Assembly: GCF_000708715.2 (NCBI RefSeq)
Contig: NZ_JENB01000037.1
Coordinates: 1-50,178 of the forward strand
Reading direction: 5' to 3'
Origin: Pseudomonas putida W15Oct28
Lineage (GTDB): Bacteria; Pseudomonadota; Gammaproteobacteria; Pseudomonadales; Pseudomonadaceae
Length of the DNA stretch: 50,178 nt
Shown here: piece after piece, positions 1 through 7,020 of the stretch
Position numbering within the stretch: the first letter of the stretch is position 1
How the letters are laid out: each line of letters opens with the position of its first letter
The notes under the pieces: generated by a model
The model's input: the letters and a program-made list of their open reading frames with translations, nothing else
The model's database searches: none
What the model was told of the DNA's origin: nothing
Made by a program: the position numbers and the translations under genes

Positions 1-1035
1 CTTCTCAAGTACCCCCCGCGCCTCCCCCTCAAGTACCCATTGAGCATTGGCGGCAGCAGGTGCAAGTGTTAGCAAAATGCGCTGAGCTCCGGTAGCAAAC
101 ACCTGCGAGAGTGGAGCGATCTGCAGTGCAGCAGAAGGAGCTGCGGACTCGGACGCTACGGCCGAGGCGGGGCCAGAACCGTACCCGCAACTATAAAAAT
201 TCGCTTCATACTTCTCGGGGCGACTGATGCAATGCCAGGTATCAGCGGGCAAGAAGAGGCTTAACACCCAGTTTTTGTCGACAGGTGGCAGTCCTAGATT
301 CAGGTTTGTAAAGACAGTATCACTGAACCCAAGCATGACGTTGTACGCTATGCTGCGTGGATAGCTGGCTGGAACAACAGGCCCGGCACCCGCCTTAGGA
401 AGAACGCCGAAGACCATATACTGGGCATTGTTATCCGGCAGCGCTTGCATGTTGATGCGTACATCGCGCAATTTATTATTAAATGGCGCTTTGAGTTTGT
501 GAAGCAACATCGTTCGCTCTCTGTTGTAATGTTCCTTCAATATCTCTTTCACATCGCCAAGCCCACTGGAGAACTCGAATTCCCCCGGGCTGCCCCACTG
601 CAATCGCAAGTATCCATCCGAGGCGCTGTACTCCAAATGTGCTTGCAGACCGGCACGCACCTTCATGTCGAAAAACTGATCGCCGTTACTCGCTTCAACG
701 GCCACCCTTCTGACCTGCCGTCCCGCCATGCTGGCGTGTTCAGACGCTTGAACCCGAACAAGCCCCCCCAGTATATTTCGGCGTACTCGCAACTCGTCGT
801 TCGTGCCGTTACCGGAATAAGACAACCTTGGAAAACCTAATGACAGGAACACACCTTCCCAATGATTGTCGACAAGCCTTCGAAGTTGCCAGACGCTGCC
901 GTTATCGTCTGTAGACTGCCAGCCTTGTCTTTCGAAAGCCTTTTCCCAGCCGTGATTGAAATAGAATTGAATGAACCAGCATTTTACTGCGAAGGTATTC
1001 TGTAAAACCGTGGCATCAATTGGCTCATGTGACAT
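1..1035 (-). CDS. Hypothetical protein, 3' end outside window
   Basis: An open minus-strand frame runs from an ATG at 1033-1035 (protein starts MSHEPIDATVLQ) through the left edge without a stop, so at least 345 residues are encoded. The frame is continuous across a run of seven C at 763-769. I do not recognise the family. The N-terminal half is rich in aromatic residues (WFIQFYFNHGW), there is no obvious signal peptide or membrane segment, and an alanine/serine-rich stretch follows near residue 300. Base composition and codon choice are less GC-biased than in the mdc genes beside it, which suggests a separately acquired gene. It is on the same strand as the mdc operon but 144 bp downstream of madM, so co-transcription is not implied. 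No function is proposed. Confidence 0.6.
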   Translation of the reverse strand, partial: MSHEPIDATVLQNTFAVKCWFIQFYFNHGWEKAFERQGWQSTDDNGSVWQLRRLVDNHWEGVFLSLGFPRLSYSGNGTNDELRVRRNILGGLVRVQASEHASMAGRQVRRVAVEASNGDQFFDMKVRAGLQAHLEYSASDGYLRLQWGSPGEFEFSSGLGDVKEILKEHYNRERTMLLHKLKAPFNNKLRDVRINMQALPDNNAQYMVFGVLPKAGAGPVVPASYPRSIAYNVMLGFSDTVFTNLNLGLPPVDKNWVLSLFLPADTWHCISRPEKYEANFYSCGYGSGPASAVASESAAPSAALQIAPLSQVFATGAQRILLTLAPAAANAQWVLEGEARGVLEK

Positions 1036-1130
1036 ATAAACCACCTTCTGATCAGCGTTGACTTCACCTGGCGCTTTTTCAATTTGCCATCGCCCAACAT
1101 CTATAACAGCAGGTTCTGCCCTTATGAGAT

Positions 1131-1148
1131 ACTGTCAATTTTGATAGT
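1131..1148. other. Short near-palindrome downstream of madM
   Basis: ACTGTCAATTTTGATAGT is close to a perfect inverted repeat and lies between the madM stop and the next minus-strand gene. It could be a weak hairpin or a binding site. There is no GC-rich stem, so a terminator role is doubtful. Confidence 0.2.
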
Positions 1149-1179
1149 TGATGGCTATTCAAATACGTGGGTAAAAGCA

Positions 1180-1944
1180 CTAGCCAATCAGGCCTCGCAC
1201 ACAGAAGTACAGGATCGATGGCCCCATCAGGCAGCCCAATCCGGTATGGAAAGTGGCCGTCAGCGCGCCATACGGGACCAGCCGACGATCGGTTGCCGCC
1301 AGCCCCGCCGTTACCCCCGACACTGTCCCTGCCAACCCGCCGAACACCATCGCCGAACGCGGGTTGTCCAGCGCCAGCAGGCGCGCCGACACCGGGGTGA
1401 ACACCATCACCAGGATCGCCTTGATCAGCCCGGTGGCAATCGACAGGGCCATCACGTCCGAACTTGCACCCAGCGCCGCACCGGTCACCGGCCCGACGAT
1501 ATAGGTCACCGCACCCGCGCCGATGGTGGTCATGCTCACCGCATCGCGGTAGCCGAAGGCATAGGCCACTGCTGCGCCGACAATGAACGGCAGCACCGTA
1601 CCCAGCAACAGCGCCACCAGGCCAATCATCCCGGCTTTGCGCGCTTCGGTGGCCTGCACCTCGAAGGCTGTGGCAACAATGGCGAAGTCCCGCAGCATGG
1701 CCCCGCCCATCAGGCCGATACCGGAGAACAGCGCCATGTCGGCCAGGCCTTTCTGCCCGCCCGTCACGGTGCCGCCTACCCAGGCCAGCACCAGGCCGAT
1801 GACGATGGCGATGGCCGAGCCGTGCACCCGGCCGAAGGTGAGGTATTTCGACAGTACAACCGACAACCACATGATTGCGCCCACCACTGCAAAGGCAGTG
1901 ATCAGGCCGTTGTGTTCCAGGGCATTTTCAATGATCGGCCACAT
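1180..1944 (-). CDS. madM: Malonate transporter subunit MadM
   Basis: Integral membrane protein of about 254 residues, the size known for the MadM subunit of the two-component malonate:sodium or proton symporter. The translation is mostly hydrophobic helices with small-residue turns (GGAMLRDFAIVATAFEV, GAGAVTYIVGPVTGAALG). The ATG at 1942-1944 is preferred: AGGAGG lies 9 nt upstream of it, while an in-frame TTG at 1948-1950 would leave only 3 nt. The chosen start is 2 nt from the madL stop, so the genes are probably translationally coupled. Together with MadL it imports malonate for the decarboxylase encoded upstream on the same strand. Confidence 0.93.
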   Translation of the reverse strand: MWPIIENALEHNGLITAFAVVGAIMWLSVVLSKYLTFGRVHGSAIAIVIGLVLAWVGGTVTGGQKGLADMALFSGIGLMGGAMLRDFAIVATAFEVQATEARKAGMIGLVALLLGTVLPFIVGAAVAYAFGYRDAVSMTTIGAGAVTYIVGPVTGAALGASSDVMALSIATGLIKAILVMVFTPVSARLLALDNPRSAMVFGGLAGTVSGVTAGLAATDRRLVPYGALTATFHTGLGCLMGPSILYFCVRGLIG

Positions 1945-1946
1945 GT

Positions 1947-2369
1947 TCAACGACCTCCTGCAGGGGCAACCTGCGCGCGGGTTTCCGGGGTGGGTTCAAG
2001 CGCGGGCAAAGGTTCACCGCGGTGGCTGCGGCTGATCAGGGCGATGGTCGCGCCGCACACCAGCACCGCGCCCACTGCCGCCAGCAGCGCTACCGGCCCG
2101 CCGTGCAGAGCAGTGACCACATTCTGCTGGGCGGCCATGGCCACCACCACCGGGATATACATGGCGCCCCAGAAGCCCACGCCAAACTCACACTCCTTGC
2201 TCATGCCACCGTTGCGGTGCATGTACAGCCGTGCGCAGATCAGCAGGATCATGGCGATGCCGACCCCGCCCACATTGGATTTGACGCCCAGCAGCACGCC
2301 CAGGAAGTCGCCGACGACGACGCCGGCAAGTGTGCAGACCGCCAGCAGTGCCACACCATAGATGATCAT
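1947..2369 (-). CDS. madL: Malonate transporter subunit MadL
   Basis: Small inner-membrane protein of about 140 residues starting MIIYGVALLAVCTLAG, with about four hydrophobic segments; it matches the MadL partner of MadM. The frame is open to an upstream ATG at 2423, but the ATG at 2367-2369 has a good ribosome binding site (GAGGAC about 8 nt upstream) and gives the usual family length. The conserved stretch RLYMHRNGGMSKECEFG lies near the middle. It is separated from mdcH by about 230 bp containing a REP doublet, so the transporter pair may have its own transcript or reduced read-through from the mdc operon. Confidence 0.92.
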   Translation of the reverse strand: MIIYGVALLAVCTLAGVVVGDFLGVLLGVKSNVGGVGIAMILLICARLYMHRNGGMSKECEFGVGFWGAMYIPVVVAMAAQQNVVTALHGGPVALLAAVGAVLVCGATIALISRSHRGEPLPALEPTPETRAQVAPAGGR

Positions 2370-2448
2370 TATTGTTGTCCTCAGGTAGTGTCGAAGTTGC
2401 TTGTTGTTGTTCTTCGTAAACACACATTGATGCGGCCTTCACGGTCAT

Positions 2449-2534
2449 TGTGGGAGCGGGCGTGCCCGCGAAGCAGGCGCCTCGGTGGATGGCACGGGCT
2501 TCGCCCGTGTTCGCGGGCTCGCCCGCTCCCACAG
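2449..2534. repeat. REP doublet (REPIN-like) between mdcH and madL
   Basis: Two inward-facing REP cores (GTGGGAGCGGGCGTGCCC and its near complement GGGCTCGCCCGCTCCCAC) flank about 40 bp that itself holds a stem (GGCACGGGCTTCGCCCGTG). This is the typical Pseudomonas REP pair. In transcripts it would fold into a long hairpin and could set the relative level of mdc and mad mRNA. Confidence 0.85.
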
Positions 2535-2600
2535 AGGTCGCGCAAGCTTCAAGATTCAAAACAAGACAGTTCCCAAAATGACAGCGTCTGCCAACTGACA

Positions 2601-3521
2601 TCATCGGTCGCCGGCCACCTCCTGGCGCAGCAGCGCATCCAGGGTGTCCCAACGGGTACCTTCCACGGCCACCACCCTGCCCTGCTCGAACACTGGCCGG
2701 GCCAGCCCGCTGAGCACGCTGCCGGGCGGTATTTCCAGGTGCAGGCGCACGCCGCGTTCAAAGGCGTTGCGCAACGTTGCGCGCCAGTCGACCACCCTGG
2801 CCATGTTGCCAGCCAGGTCGTCGCGCAGGCGCTGTGGGTCGAACACAGGGCGCGCGCTGCTGCCGCTGAGGTAGGTAATGCGTGGGCGCTGCAACTCTAC
2901 CGTGGCGAAGGCACTGGCCAGTTCCGCTGCCGGGCCATCAAGCAACGGGCAATGCGACGGCACGCTGACCGCCAGGCGTCGGGCCACACCCTGGCCTTGG
3001 CGGCGAGCCCGGGCAGCGACCGCAGCCATCGCGGTATCGCTACCGGCGATGACGATCTGGTTTTCGCTGTTGAGGTTGGCGACATGCACCTCGCCCCCCA
3101 CCTCGCTCAGCAAACACTCGACACTGGCAAGGTCCAGGCCGCTGAGGGCTGTCATGCCGTAGCCTTGCGGATAGGCGCGCTGCATCAGATCGCCACGCAG
3201 GGCGACCAGGCGCACGGCATCGGCAAACCCCAGGGCGCCCGCCGTAACCGCCGCTGGATAGGCGCCAATCGACAAGCCCGCCACGTAATCCGGCGCGGGG
3301 CTGCGCTGCATCAGCCAGCGGGCCCAGGCCACGCCGCTCAGCAGCAGGCACAGCTGAACAGCGCGGGTAGACTGCAACGCGTGCTGGCTATCCAGCGCCA
3401 ATGCAGGTTGGCCGAGTGTATCGCTGGCCTCCTCCAGCAGCTGTCCAGCCCCCTCGGGCAGACGTTGCAGCATGCCCACCTGCTGGGCGCCCTGGCCGGG
3501 GAAGGCGAACAGGCTGCTCAT
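2601..3521 (-). CDS. mdcH: Malonate decarboxylase malonyl-transferase MdcH
   Basis: FabD-type acyltransferase of 306 residues that loads malonyl from malonyl-CoA onto the MdcC carrier to prime the decarboxylase. The N-terminus has FPGQGAQ (residues 7-13) and the nucleophile elbow GLSIG is at 82-86 with Ser84 as the expected active-site serine. The start is the ATG at 3519-3521, which overlaps the mdcG stop as ATGA; an upstream in-frame start at 3563 would extend into mdcG and adds no conserved sequence. It is the last decarboxylase gene of the operon. Confidence 0.93.
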   Translation of the reverse strand: MSSLFAFPGQGAQQVGMLQRLPEGAGQLLEEASDTLGQPALALDSQHALQSTRAVQLCLLLSGVAWARWLMQRSPAPDYVAGLSIGAYPAAVTAGALGFADAVRLVALRGDLMQRAYPQGYGMTALSGLDLASVECLLSEVGGEVHVANLNSENQIVIAGSDTAMAAVAARARRQGQGVARRLAVSVPSHCPLLDGPAAELASAFATVELQRPRITYLSGSSARPVFDPQRLRDDLAGNMARVVDWRATLRNAFERGVRLHLEIPPGSVLSGLARPVFEQGRVVAVEGTRWDTLDALLRQEVAGDR

Positions 3522-4132
3522 GCGGCACACTCCATCACCGCCCAAGGGTCGCTGACCAGGCACGGGCCATCAGGCGACTTGAGCAGCACGCGGCGGGCAA
3601 AACCGGCCCATTCACGCAAGGCAATGGCACCCGCCGGGGTTTCCAGCTGCACATCGATGCGGCACGGCGCGCAGTCGAGAATATCCAGCATCTCCCGCGC
3701 CTGGGCGCGGGCCAGCGGTTGTGGCGTACGCAGCAGCAGGTCCAGGTCACTGTCGGCATGTACCACTTCAATGCCGGTCGCAATCTGGTACCCCACCCCA
3801 CCCGTCGGCCCCCAGGACAGGCCGCTGGCCTGCAATACCGGGGTGACCGAGGCCAGTGCCTGCAACGCAGGCCATGGGCTTTTTACGTCCACGCGCAGCG
3901 CTTCGGGGCCTTGCTGACGCTGGACATCGGCCAGGCGCATCAACGCACCCAACCGCTGCGCCCGGCCTAGCCCACGCAGCCCTACCGCCACCCAGCCGTC
4001 CTCGCAGGTGGCACGGCGCACCACCACTGGCCGACCGCTTGCCAGCACATCCTGCGCCCACTGCGGTGCATCAGCGGGCAGGCCCGCCACGGGCATCCCC
4101 CACAGCAAGTCGTGCGGCCTTGGCGCGTTCAT
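3518..4132 (-). CDS. mdcG: Malonate decarboxylase holo-ACP synthase MdcG
   Basis: Phosphoribosyl-dephospho-CoA transferase of 204 residues that attaches the unusual prosthetic group to MdcC. The nucleotidyltransferase motif DSDLDLLLR is visible at residues 127-135, with the paired aspartates expected to bind metal. The protein opens MNAPRPHDLLWG, typical for the family. The start at 4130-4132 lies 1 nt after the mdcE stop, and the end overlaps mdcH by 4 nt. It works with MdcB, which makes the triphosphoribosyl precursor. Confidence 0.93.
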   Translation of the reverse strand: MNAPRPHDLLWGMPVAGLPADAPQWAQDVLASGRPVVVRRATCEDGWVAVGLRGLGRAQRLGALMRLADVQRQQGPEALRVDVKSPWPALQALASVTPVLQASGLSWGPTGGVGYQIATGIEVVHADSDLDLLLRTPQPLARAQAREMLDILDCAPCRIDVQLETPAGAIALREWAGFARRVLLKSPDGPCLVSDPWAVMECAA

Positions 4133-4133
4133 C

Positions 4134-4925
4134 TCAGGCACCCTGCCACTGGCGGCGCAGCTGTTCGCGTACCTGGCGCGAGGCACTGCGGTTTTCCCCC
4201 GCCAGCCGCGACGACAGGTCGGTCGAGCTACCAATATCACGCACCGCGTCCGCCAGGCACGCACGCACCAGGGCAATGTCGGCGCTGCTCGGTGCCTCGG
4301 CGTTATCCACTGTCAGGCGGCGCCACAGCAAACCCAGCGAGGCGTAGCTGGCCAGGTCGTAGGCCATAGGCGGCACTTCAGCGGCAAGGGCCTCCAGTTG
4401 CTCGACGCTGCGCAGGGTAATCCGCGCCGCAGCCGCCTTGCCCATGGCGTGCACCATGACCCCGGCATCGTCCAGGGCGATCAGGCGCTGGGCCTGGTAG
4501 CCGTGGGCCAGGAAGGCGCCGGACATGGCCTTGCCGACCAGCAGACCGATCACCGGGTGCCCGGCCAACCGCGCCTCGGCGTAGGCCTGCACGGCACCGG
4601 CCAATGCCTGGTGAATGCCCAACGCTTCTTCGCGGCGGCCATAGGCCTGGCTGGGCACATCGATCACCGCGACAATGGCCCGCTTCTGCCCATTGCGATC
4701 AGCTTCCACCGCTTCGCTCACCGCATTGGCCAAGCCCCAGCCTTCCAGCAGGCCGACCTCGCCCGAGCGGGCCCGGGGGAAGGGATTGTCGGCATCAGGT
4801 ACCACGGCAATGAAACGCGCCGGACGGTTGTCCAGTTCGCCGTCGATCACCCGCAACGACGCGGGGTAGCCTGGCAAGGCTTGCCCGCCTGCGAGGCCCG
4901 GCAGCCAGTTCAAGGCACGGTTCAT
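4134..4925 (-). CDS. mdcE: Malonate decarboxylase gamma subunit MdcE
   Basis: A 263-residue subunit of the malonyl-S-ACP decarboxylase, paired with the beta subunit MdcD; both belong to the crotonase/carboxyltransferase fold. Visible segments include VIDVPSQAYGRREEALG, GLLVGKAMSGAFLAHGYQA and IALDDAGVMVHAMGK. The ATG at 4923-4925 overlaps the mdcD stop as ATGA, so expression is coupled to mdcD, consistent with equal stoichiometry. Confidence 0.94.
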   Translation of the reverse strand: MNRALNWLPGLAGGQALPGYPASLRVIDGELDNRPARFIAVVPDADNPFPRARSGEVGLLEGWGLANAVSEAVEADRNGQKRAIVAVIDVPSQAYGRREEALGIHQALAGAVQAYAEARLAGHPVIGLLVGKAMSGAFLAHGYQAQRLIALDDAGVMVHAMGKAAAARITLRSVEQLEALAAEVPPMAYDLASYASLGLLWRRLTVDNAEAPSSADIALVRACLADAVRDIGSSTDLSSRLAGENRSASRQVREQLRRQWQGA

Positions 4926-5770
4926 TGGGCTTCTCCTTGATAAAGGGCGCGCACCGCGGCGGCATCCAGTTGCGGGCAGTCATCGCCCAGCCGGGCCAGG
5001 CGGTCGAGGAACCACTTGTGCTGGCTGGCGCGGTCTCTGGAGGGTGCGTCGAGCAGTTGCAGCAAGCGTTCGCGCAGCGCATCGATGTCATCGGCCACAT
5101 AGCCGTCCACCAACCCGCTGGCGTGGCGTTGCTCGCCACCGGTCAAGCTCCAGATGAAGGGGCGGTCCTTGGCGTCGTATTCGCCGATGCCGGCCTCCTG
5201 CTCGATCACCTGCGGGCCGTTCAGGCCCAGGCGCGCCTCGCGGGTAACCAGCAGGTGGCTGCACAGGCCTGCGGCGATGGACATGCCGCCAAAGCAGCCC
5301 ACCGAGCCTGCGATCAAGCCGATCACCGGCTGCAAGGCCCGAAGTTCGACAATCGCCGCCTGGATTTCGGCAATCGCCGCCAGGCCCAGGTTGGCTTCCT
5401 GCAGGCGCACGCCACCGGTTTCCAGCAGCAACACGGCGCAAGTGGGGATGCCATTACGGTTATCTTCGATGGCCAGTTCCAAGGCACCAGCGATCTTGGC
5501 ACCACCCACCTCGCCCATGCTGCCACCCTGGAAGCCGCCTTCGATGGCGGCAACCACGGCATGGCGCCCGTTCAGCCGGCCCTTGGCGATAACCACACCA
5601 TCATCGGCCTGCGGCACGATGCCCTGGCGCGGCAGCCACGGCGACATCAGCCGGTCGAACGGGCCGAGCAGTTCACGGAAGCTGCCCGGGTCGAGCACGG
5701 CGCGGGCGCGCTGGCGGGCGCCCAGTTCGACAAAGCTGCGGCTGCGCAGCAAGCGTTCGGTGTCAGTCAT
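4922..5770 (-). CDS. mdcD: Malonate decarboxylase beta subunit MdcD
   Basis: A 282-residue beta subunit of the biotin-independent malonate decarboxylase. Carboxyltransferase-fold features include AAIEGGFQGGSMGEVGGAKI, LLLETGGVRLQEAN and GSVGCFGGMSIAAG. The start MTDTERLLRSRSF at 5768-5770 overlaps the mdcC stop by 8 nt; an upstream start at 5836 would add residues read from mdcC out of frame and is rejected. It acts with MdcE to decarboxylate malonyl bound to MdcC. Confidence 0.94.
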   Translation of the reverse strand: MTDTERLLRSRSFVELGARQRARAVLDPGSFRELLGPFDRLMSPWLPRQGIVPQADDGVVIAKGRLNGRHAVVAAIEGGFQGGSMGEVGGAKIAGALELAIEDNRNGIPTCAVLLLETGGVRLQEANLGLAAIAEIQAAIVELRALQPVIGLIAGSVGCFGGMSIAAGLCSHLLVTREARLGLNGPQVIEQEAGIGEYDAKDRPFIWSLTGGEQRHASGLVDGYVADDIDALRERLLQLLDAPSRDRASQHKWFLDRLARLGDDCPQLDAAAVRALYQGEAQ

Positions 5771-6062
5771 GGGCAATCTCCTCGAAGCCTTGCTCAAGGC
5801 GCAGGCGCACCACGCCCGGGGTGGCGCCGAAGTCATGGATGTCGATGTTCACGGCCGGCCAGGCGCGGCCCTCGAACAGGCGCTGGAACAGTTGCGCCCA
5901 GCGGGCGCCGCTGCCGTTGACCGAAGTCACTACCTGAATGTGCAGGCTGCCGGCAGTGCCGGGTTCGATCAGCACTTCGAGGTCGCCGGAGCTGACGCAG
6001 CCCACCAGCGTGCGGCCGCGGCCCGGTTCGGCGGCGGGGAATTGAAAATTCAAGGTTTCCAT
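5763..6062 (-). CDS. mdcC: Malonate decarboxylase acyl carrier protein MdcC
   Basis: Delta subunit (99 residues), the carrier protein with the phosphoribosyl-dephospho-CoA prosthetic group. Motif VSSGDLEVL is at residues 23-31; Ser25 is the expected attachment residue by analogy with the Klebsiella protein. The ATG at 6060-6062 follows the mdcB stop by 1 nt. The upstream in-frame start at 6134 would read through the end of mdcB and is unlikely. Confidence 0.93.
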   Translation of the reverse strand: METLNFQFPAAEPGRGRTLVGCVSSGDLEVLIEPGTAGSLHIQVVTSVNGSGARWAQLFQRLFEGRAWPAVNIDIHDFGATPGVVRLRLEQGFEEIAHD

Positions 6063-6063
6063 G

Positions 6064-7020
6064 TCACAGGCTCCCGGCTTTGTCGAGGAACAGGCAGGCG
6101 GCGAGCAAGTCGGCGGCGCCGCCCGGTGAGGCATTCAGGTGCAACAGTTGCTGGTCCAGCTGGCGCAGTTGTCGGCGCCCTGCCAGTGTGGCGCTGCCGC
6201 CTTCGGCAAGTACGGCGTGGGCACCCTGCTGGACGGCAGCCAGCCCGGCCGGGCCGCTGCGCCAGAGCACGCAGGTGTCGCTGAGCACGGCCATGATCGC
6301 CAGTAACGCATCTAGCCGCGCGTGCGGCTCGCTGGCCCCGGCGGCGCGGCTGCGTTGCAGCTGTGGCAGGCCGTGGCCGATGACGGCGGGGAAGCCTTGT
6401 TGTGCCTGTTCGCGGGCGCCGCCGGTGCCGTAGCGGTGGCGTACCTGCTGGCCGTGGCTGTCTTGTGCGCCCATGGCCAGGTCGTCCAGTAAGGCGATGC
6501 GCCCGGCGCGGGCGGCCAGGGTGCTGGCGTCTGCAAGGGGATCGAGGGCCGTTGCCGCTACCAGCAGGCCGAGGGCCCAGATTGCGCCGCGGTGAGTGTT
6601 TACCCCCCCGGTGGTGGCGAGCATGGCGGCCTCCCCTTCGCGGCCGAGCTGGCCGAGTGAGGCGCGCAGGGGCTGGCTGATTTCGCCGAAGCTTTGGGCT
6701 GCGTCGGCCATTTGCCGCAGGCATGGCCACAGCGAAAGAGCCGAAGCGTGCATCATGGGCAGCGACATGTCGGGGTGGGCGCCGTTGCTGCGGCGGTCGA
6801 CCAGGCCGGGTTTGGGGGACAGGTCGGCTTCGTCGATCAGGGCTTCTACTGCCAGGTCGGCTAGGTGGTCGGCCAGGGGGATTTCGGTTGCCTGGGCGGG
6901 CCTCTTCGCGGGCATGCCCGCTCCCACAGGGATCGCAACAGTATCAACTTCAGCAGTGACCCTGTGGGAGCGAGCGTGCTCGCGAAGCTGCACATGCGGT
7001 TGCAAGTCGAGTACGTTCAT
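6064..7020 (-). CDS. mdcB: Triphosphoribosyl-dephospho-CoA synthase MdcB with REP-encoded insert
   Basis: CitG/MdcB-family enzyme that makes 2'-(5''-triphosphoribosyl)-3'-dephospho-CoA, the precursor of the MdcC prosthetic group. Family segments include ALIDEADLSPKPGLVDRRSNGAH, TTGGVNTHRGAIWALGLL and FPAVIGHGLPQL. The ATG at 7018-7020 overlaps the mdcA stop (TGATG), so this start is fixed by coupling. Unusually, residues 13 to about 41 (LREHARSHR ... VGAGMPAKR) are the translation of a complete REP doublet at 6905-6986. The family domain resumes with IPLADHLADLAVEALIDEADL. The protein is therefore about 318 residues, about 30 longer than expected, with the extra segment in the N-terminal region before the catalytic domain. 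Confidence 0.92.
   Translation of the reverse strand: MNVLDLQPHVQLREHARSHRVTAEVDTVAIPVGAGMPAKRPAQATEIPLADHLADLAVEALIDEADLSPKPGLVDRRSNGAHPDMSLPMMHASALSLWPCLRQMADAAQSFGEISQPLRASLGQLGREGEAAMLATTGGVNTHRGAIWALGLLVAATALDPLADASTLAARAGRIALLDDLAMGAQDSHGQQVRHRYGTGGAREQAQQGFPAVIGHGLPQLQRSRAAGASEPHARLDALLAIMAVLSDTCVLWRSGPAGLAAVQQGAHAVLAEGGSATLAGRRQLRQLDQQLLHLNASPGGAADLLAACLFLDKAGSL
6905..6986. repeat. REP doublet inside the mdcB coding sequence
   Basis: The unit TTCGCGGGCATGCCCGCTCC (continuing CACAG) at 6905-6929 and its inverted partner CTGTGGGAGCGAGCGTGCTC (continuing GCGAA) at 6962-6986 are the same cores seen between genes elsewhere in the window. The tops of the cores face each other, the reverse of the usual REPIN order. 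The reading frame of mdcB passes through all of it with no stop, so the element is translated. Confidence 0.85.

Noticed and set aside
763..769. Apparent frameshift at a homopolymer in the first gene
   Set aside because: A first reading with six G suggested a frameshift; recounting gives seven and the frame is continuous.
445..840. A 131-codon plus-strand frame
   Set aside because: It is antisense to the longer minus-strand frame 1-1035, which has a better start context and continuous coding.
2022..3917. A 631-codon plus-strand open frame over madL, mdcH and mdcG
   Set aside because: Antisense to recognisable genes; the translation is His/Gln/Ala-rich low-complexity sequence typical of antisense frames in GC-rich DNA.
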